Shown: piece by piece, positions 12,346-15,393 of the stretch
How the letters are laid out: every line of letters begins with the position of its first letter
How positions within the stretch are numbered: the first letter of the stretch is position 1
Assembly: GCA_007117185.1 (NCBI GenBank)
Contig: SKHA01000222.1
Location: forward strand, 1 to 15,393
Reading direction: 5' to 3'
Origin: Spirochaeta sp.
Lineage (GTDB): Bacteria > Spirochaetota > Spirochaetia > DSM-27196 > Alkalispirochaetaceae
DNA length: 15,393 bases
Translations under genes and position numbers: made by a program
Notes under the pieces: generated by a model
What the model saw: the letters and a program-made list of their open reading frames with translations, nothing else
Database searches by the model: none
What the model was told of the DNA's origin: nothing

Positions 12346-12975
12346 TTATCCCTGGAGACGGTCAAGGGCCCGGCGTGCATCAAGAAGGTTGGGGTTGCGC
12401 TGCAACGCCTGTTCATAGGCGGCGCGGGCAAGGGGGATGGAGCCAGCCATCTCCCGGGCAAAGCCAAGACGCATCCACCAGTTTGCCGGGGTTGCCAGGT
12501 GATGAACCGCTTTGGTCAGGGCCATATCGGCGTGGTTGTACTCCTCGAAACGCAGGAACACCTCCCCCATCAGGTAGTAAACCTGGGCGATGTAGCGCCC
12601 CTGCGGTGCGATGGTGGCGTATTCCTGCAGAAACTGCAGCGCCTGCAGATGGTTACCCAGTCCGTAATGTGCCTCAGAGATGATGTGCAGAACCCGATGG
12701 TCAAAACGACTGACCCGCAATGCCTGCTGAGCGTACTCCAGAGCCTGGGAAAACCGTCGCAGCTCCAGAAGGCTCCACCCCAGCACAACGTAGGAATCAA
12801 GATTGGACGGGTTATCCCGAAGTTCCTGAAGGGTGACCTCAACGGCCTGTTCATACGACCCCTGACGGTATAGAACCAGTGCATCCGGACGGGTTTGTCC
12901 GTGCAACTGCGGCGAGAGAAACACCACTGCAGCCAGTGCAGCCAGAGCTGCCCGACGGAATAGTGCGGGGTTCAT
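12346..12975 (-). CDS. Exported TPR-repeat protein
   Basis: A 209-residue protein with an N-terminal signal peptide (NPALFRRAALAALAAVVFLS, cleavage probably after LHG near residue 26). It is followed by about four to five tetratricopeptide repeats filling the rest: the signs are paired helices with G/A-Y-x-A-L spacing, for example YRQGSYEQAVEVTLQELRDN, LRRFSQALEYAQQALRV, LGNHLQALQFLQEYATI and AGSIPLARAAYEQALQRNP. TPR proteins scaffold protein complexes, and this one should do so in the periplasm. Its ATG overlaps the bactofilin stop as ATGA, the classic coupled junction, so the two are made from one message. An 87-nt gap with a separate promoter precedes the lipoprotein gene. The binding partner is unknown; the envelope genes around it are the best candidates. 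Confidence 0.88.
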   Translation of the reverse strand: MNPALFRRAALAALAAVVFLSPQLHGQTRPDALVLYRQGSYEQAVEVTLQELRDNPSNLDSYVVLGWSLLELRRFSQALEYAQQALRVSRFDHRVLHIISEAHYGLGNHLQALQFLQEYATIAPQGRYIAQVYYLMGEVFLRFEEYNHADMALTKAVHHLATPANWWMRLGFAREMAGSIPLARAAYEQALQRNPNLLDARRALDRLQG

Positions 12976-13349
12976 CCTGAAACGTCCCCCGCCGCTTCAG
13001 ACGGGAGCATCGTGCAGGTCCCCTGCAGTACCCCTCCGCTCTGAACGATGAGGTCCGGGGTGGTGATATTGCCGGTGATCGTCGCACCGTCGAACAGTTC
13101 TATCCGCTCCGTGGCGACAAGGTCTCCAGTGACGCGACCTTTTACGGAGATCCGTGAAGCAGCTACGTTGGCCTGCAACTGCGCCGAAGCGGAAATGTAG
13201 AACTCTGACTGGGAGCGCACTTCTCCGGCAAGTTTGCCCTTGACCAGGAGGGGATCGATGAACTCGACGGTACCGTCAAACTCGAAGTCTTCCGCGAGAA
13301 CAGTTGTCAGTTCCGACTCGTCGATGGTTCGTACCCGAAGCTCTGCCAT
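12972..13349 (-). CDS. Bactofilin
   Basis: A 125-residue member of the bactofilin (polymer-forming cytoskeletal, DUF583) family. It has a short polar N-terminal tail, then a single beta-helical core of about 100 residues with the repeating pattern VKGKLAGEVRS / ISVKGRVTGDLVATERIELF / GATITGNITTPDLIVQSGG, ending in LQGTCTM. Bactofilins polymerise without nucleotide into filaments that position cell-wall or envelope enzymes and affect cell shape; in helical bacteria they are linked to cell curvature. The gene is first in the minus-strand envelope cassette and overlaps the TPR gene by 4 bp (ATGA). A strong promoter lies immediately upstream, with its -10 only 8 nt from the ATG and no Shine-Dalgarno, suggesting a leaderless message. 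The family call is firm; a role in this organism's cell shape is inference. Confidence 0.92.
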   Translation of the reverse strand: MAELRVRTIDESELTTVLAEDFEFDGTVEFIDPLLVKGKLAGEVRSQSEFYISASAQLQANVAASRISVKGRVTGDLVATERIELFDGATITGNITTPDLIVQSGGVLQGTCTMLPSEAAGDVSG

Positions 13350-13357
13350 GAATGTTC

Positions 13358-13386
13358 AAATTAGCGCGCGGCGCCAAGTGAGTCAA
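13358..13386 (-). promoter_or_regulatory. Promoter of the bactofilin cassette
   Basis: TTGACT (13386-13381, five of six) and TAATTT (13363-13358) are separated by exactly 17 nt on the minus strand. The -10 ends 8 nt before the ATG at 13349, so the mRNA would start about one or two bases before the start codon. Confidence 0.6.
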
Positions 13387-13427
13387 GACTGCCTCCGCAG
13401 CAGCTGCCGGCCTGGGGAACCCGGGGA

Positions 13428-14207
13428 TCACTCAAGGAGCTGTTCAGTCTGCCGCAACGCCTCTGAAAAGCGCTGGCGCATCTGGCGGGTATAGGGATTG
13501 AAGCGTTGCAGGTCCTGAAAGAGTTGCACCGGATCGTTGCAGGTCTGCTCCATCACCTGAAGCAGACGAGTATACCCCAGGGTCCCGATTTCGCTGGGGC
13601 TCAGCTCCATCGCCTTGAGCACCCGACCGACCAGGTGGGTCACCCCCTGTGTCAGCGCCGCTTCGCGGTCATGATCGGCGGGAGACATGGGAATCACGTT
13701 CATGCCCAGACGTGTGAATGCCTGGTTCAACCGGTGATAGCGCTGCAACCGGTCGCGAACGGGCCAGACGATCATGGGCAGCAGATCGCTGCGCTCCCGG
13801 GCTGAATCCGGCCCGAACATGGGGTGCGTAGCGATAATGTCAACGTCCCGGGGAAGGATGTCCACCATCTGTTGAACCGGAACAGTCTTCACCGAACAGG
13901 TATCCACAACGGTAGAGTCCGGGCGCAGCAACGGGGCGATCTGCCTGAGAACCTCCGGCATGGCGGAAATGGAAACGGTGAGAAACACGACGTCCGCTGC
14001 AGCCAGAGCGTCTGCCAGCGGCACCTGCTTGACCCCTTCAGGAAGACTGAGGGATTCACGACGACTGGTACCCAGCACCGGCCATTGCCGACTGAGAGTA
14101 CGTGCCCAGAACAGGCCGAAACGGCCCAGCCCCACAACGGCGACGCGATGTATTTCTCCGTTTCCCGTGGTTTCCACAACGCAAGTATGCCGGGAATCGG
14201 TGGTCAA
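13428..14207 (-). CDS. tyrA: Prephenate/arogenate dehydrogenase (TyrA family)
   Basis: NAD(P)-dependent oxidative decarboxylase of the tyrosine branch, converting prephenate to 4-hydroxyphenylpyruvate or arogenate to tyrosine. It has 259 residues in a single polypeptide, without a chorismate mutase or ACT domain. An N-terminal Rossmann fold carries GLGRFG at residues 26-31. Then come DVVFLTVSISAMPEVL, VDTCSVKTVPV and ATHPMFGPDSA, where His128 corresponds to the conserved dehydrogenase histidine. HPMFGP is close to the form seen in short, plant-like arogenate dehydrogenases, so arogenate is a serious alternative substrate. The C-terminal half is the helical dimerisation domain. The start is uncertain: TTG 14207 gives the longest protein and GTG 14177 also precedes the Rossmann fold; neither has a clear Shine-Dalgarno. 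It is divergent from pta across a 74-bp gap in which no convincing promoter was identified. Confidence 0.88.
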   Translation of the reverse strand: MTTDSRHTCVVETTGNGEIHRVAVVGLGRFGLFWARTLSRQWPVLGTSRRESLSLPEGVKQVPLADALAAADVVFLTVSISAMPEVLRQIAPLLRPDSTVVDTCSVKTVPVQQMVDILPRDVDIIATHPMFGPDSARERSDLLPMIVWPVRDRLQRYHRLNQAFTRLGMNVIPMSPADHDREAALTQGVTHLVGRVLKAMELSPSEIGTLGYTRLLQVMEQTCNDPVQLFQDLQRFNPYTRQMRQRFSEALRQTEQLLE

Positions 14208-14281
14208 CTCAAGTTACATTTTCCGCAATCTATGCTACCCTTGGATCAGACAATAAAACCCAAACCTTTTGAGGAGTTTCC

Positions 14282-15283
14282 ATGAATTTCGTTGAGACGA
14301 TGAAAGCCCGGGCGCAGCAACTGAAGTACACTCTGGTCCTGCCGGAAGGTACGGAGCCACGTACGCTGCAGGCCGCGCGAACACTTGTTGACCAGGGTCT
14401 GGCCGGAACGGTCTGTCTCATCGGCACCGAAGCAGCTGTTACCGCAGCGGCCGATTCCGCAGCAGTCGATCTTTCCGGCATCACCGTGGTGGACCCCTCA
14501 TCCTCCACGGACCGTCAGCGCTACGCGGCTGAGTACGAGCAGCTGCGCAAGAAGAAAGGTATGACCGCCGAACAGGCGTTCGAACAGATCGTTGAACCGC
14601 TGCGCTGGGGTGCCATGATGGTACGCATGGGTGACGCCCACGGGATGGTTGCCGGGGCGGAGAATTCCACCGGCAACGTGCTCCTCGCGGCGTTTCAGAT
14701 CGTCGGGACCGCACCGGGAACGAAGTTCGCCTCAAGCTGCTTTGTCATGCGCATGACTGATCCCCAGTGGGGTGTTGACGGGCATATGATCTTCTCGGAC
14801 TGTGCCACCATCCCGGACCCCACGGCGGAGCAGCTGGCGGAGATCGCCATTGCCGCAGGACAGAGCTGCCGTACCTTTCTGCAGGTGGAGCCCCAGGTCG
14901 CCCTGCTCTCTTTCTCCACCAAGGGGTCGGCACAACACCCGGCGGTAGACAAGGTGACCCAAGCGCTGGCGTTGGTAAAGGAGCGGGCACCGACGCTCTC
15001 AGCGGACGGTGAGCTGCAGCTTGACGCAGCGATCGTTCCGGGAATCGGCAGCAAGAAGGCCCCGGGTTCTGCGGTAGCGGGCAAAGCCAACACGCTGGTC
15101 TTCCCGGATCTGAACTCCGGCAACATCGGCTACAAGCTGGTGCAGCGCCTGGCCGGAGCGGAGGCGTACGGGCCGTTCCTGCAGGGGTTTGCCCGCCCGG
15201 TGAGCGACCTTTCCCGGGGGTGCTCCGTAGATGACATCGTCATTACTGCGGCTGTGACCCTTTGTCAGGCCGCCAACGACTGA
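14282..15283 (+). CDS. pta: Phosphate acetyltransferase
   Basis: Cytoplasmic enzyme interconverting acetyl-CoA plus phosphate with acetyl phosphate plus CoA; with acetate kinase it makes ATP and acetate during fermentation. At 333 residues it is the short, single-domain PTA_PTB form, without the regulatory N-terminal region of the long E. coli-type enzyme. Recognisable blocks are LVLPEGTEPRTLQAA near the start, GDAHGMVAGAENSTGN around residue 118, and GTAPGTKFASSCFVM. The C-terminal RPVSDLSRGCSVDDIV contains Ser311, Arg312 and Asp318, matching the active-site Ser309, Arg310 and Asp316 of the Methanosarcina enzyme. The ATG start has GAGGAG 5 nt upstream. The stop codon overlaps the dapB start as TGATG. 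The family is unambiguous; phosphate butyryltransferase is less likely given these motifs. Confidence 0.95.
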   Translation: MNFVETMKARAQQLKYTLVLPEGTEPRTLQAARTLVDQGLAGTVCLIGTEAAVTAAADSAAVDLSGITVVDPSSSTDRQRYAAEYEQLRKKKGMTAEQAFEQIVEPLRWGAMMVRMGDAHGMVAGAENSTGNVLLAAFQIVGTAPGTKFASSCFVMRMTDPQWGVDGHMIFSDCATIPDPTAEQLAEIAIAAGQSCRTFLQVEPQVALLSFSTKGSAQHPAVDKVTQALALVKERAPTLSADGELQLDAAIVPGIGSKKAPGSAVAGKANTLVFPDLNSGNIGYKLVQRLAGAEAYGPFLQGFARPVSDLSRGCSVDDIVITAAVTLCQAAND

Positions 15284-15393
15284 TGCAACTGATTATTGTC
15301 GGCTACGGCCGAATGGGTCGTGAGATTGAACGCATCGCCCTGGAGCGGGGGCATCACGTTCTGGCAACGGTAGATCCCGCCGCCGCTGACGCC
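15283..15393 (+). CDS. dapB: 4-hydroxy-tetrahydrodipicolinate reductase, N-terminus (partial)
   Basis: Only the first 37 codons are inside the window; the frame is open at the right edge. The N-terminus MQLIIVGYGRMGREIERIAL is the Rossmann nucleotide-binding start of DapB, with the family's GxxGRMG motif, followed by GHHVLATVDP. DapB reduces 4-hydroxy-tetrahydrodipicolinate in the diaminopimelate/lysine pathway that feeds peptidoglycan. The ATG shares one base with the pta stop (TGATG), so translation is probably coupled to pta. Another Rossmann oxidoreductase cannot be fully excluded from so short a piece. Confidence 0.78.
   Translation, partial: MQLIIVGYGRMGREIERIALERGHHVLATVDPAAADA

Noticed and set aside
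13387..13427. GCAGCTGCTGC-type inverted sequence downstream of tyrA considered as a terminator
   Set aside because: The stem has almost no loop, is not followed by a T-run, and the region is simply GC-rich.
14208..14281. Possible promoters in the tyrA/pta divergent gap (TATGCT, TTGTCT, TAGATT)
   Set aside because: No pair of hexamers has acceptable spacing on either strand, so no promoter is called.
1..15393. CRISPR arrays, insertion sequences, phage genes or integrase sites
   Set aside because: No regularly spaced repeats, transposase motifs or att-like duplications (including around the tRNA genes) were seen; the window looks like stable chromosomal sequence.

Overview
The window comes from a GC-rich bacterium, most likely a free-living spirochaete of the Spirochaetaceae. 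The evidence for this is inference from protein style: a single-domain bactofilin next to a TPR protein, a FadL/UPF0164-like outer-membrane protein with an acidic lipoprotein partner, and a receiver-PAS-HisKA_2 kinase whose receiver carries the FGYVVKNSG signature common in spirochaete sensor proteins. The genus cannot be named from sequence alone.

Region 1 (1-4765, minus strand) is an L-rhamnose uptake and catabolism operon. It is read in the order sugar isomerase, L-rhamnose mutarotase (rhaM), double ABC ATPase (rhaT), permease (rhaP-like), second permease (rhaQ-like, cut by the window edge). Gaps are 14-15 nt or less, or the genes overlap. The isomerase belongs to the arabinose/fucose isomerase superfamily and not to RhaA or RhaI, so it is a candidate non-orthologous L-rhamnose isomerase. 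A divergent AraC-family regulator (4853-5764) shares a short control region containing a near-perfect 16-bp palindrome.

Region 2 (5754-8720, minus) is one 988-residue hybrid sensor kinase: receiver, four PAS, GAF-like, HisKA_2 and HATPase. It overlaps the end of the AraC gene tail to tail by 11 bp. Divergent from it, with back-to-back promoters, is a plus-strand unit (8800-9893): a secreted protein of unknown function, a small ORF without a normal start codon, a small gene split by a frameshift, and a clear rho-independent terminator.

Region 3 (9922-13349, minus) holds tRNA-Glu(UUC) and tRNA-Lys(UUU), each with its own promoter. Upstream of them is an envelope cassette transcribed toward the tRNAs: bactofilin, exported TPR protein, acidic lipoprotein, outer-membrane beta-barrel protein. 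Two junctions in it overlap (ATGA, and GTG over TGA).

Region 4 (13428-15393) is housekeeping metabolism: a TyrA-type prephenate/arogenate dehydrogenase (minus), and, divergent from it, phosphate acetyltransferase (pta) overlapping the start of dapB, which runs off the window.

A recurring feature is a good sigma70-type promoter whose -10 box lies only 6-10 nt before the start codon, with no Shine-Dalgarno sequence (AraC gene, secreted-protein gene, bactofilin, probably the kinase). This implies leaderless mRNAs, whereas the other genes have normal Shine-Dalgarno sites.
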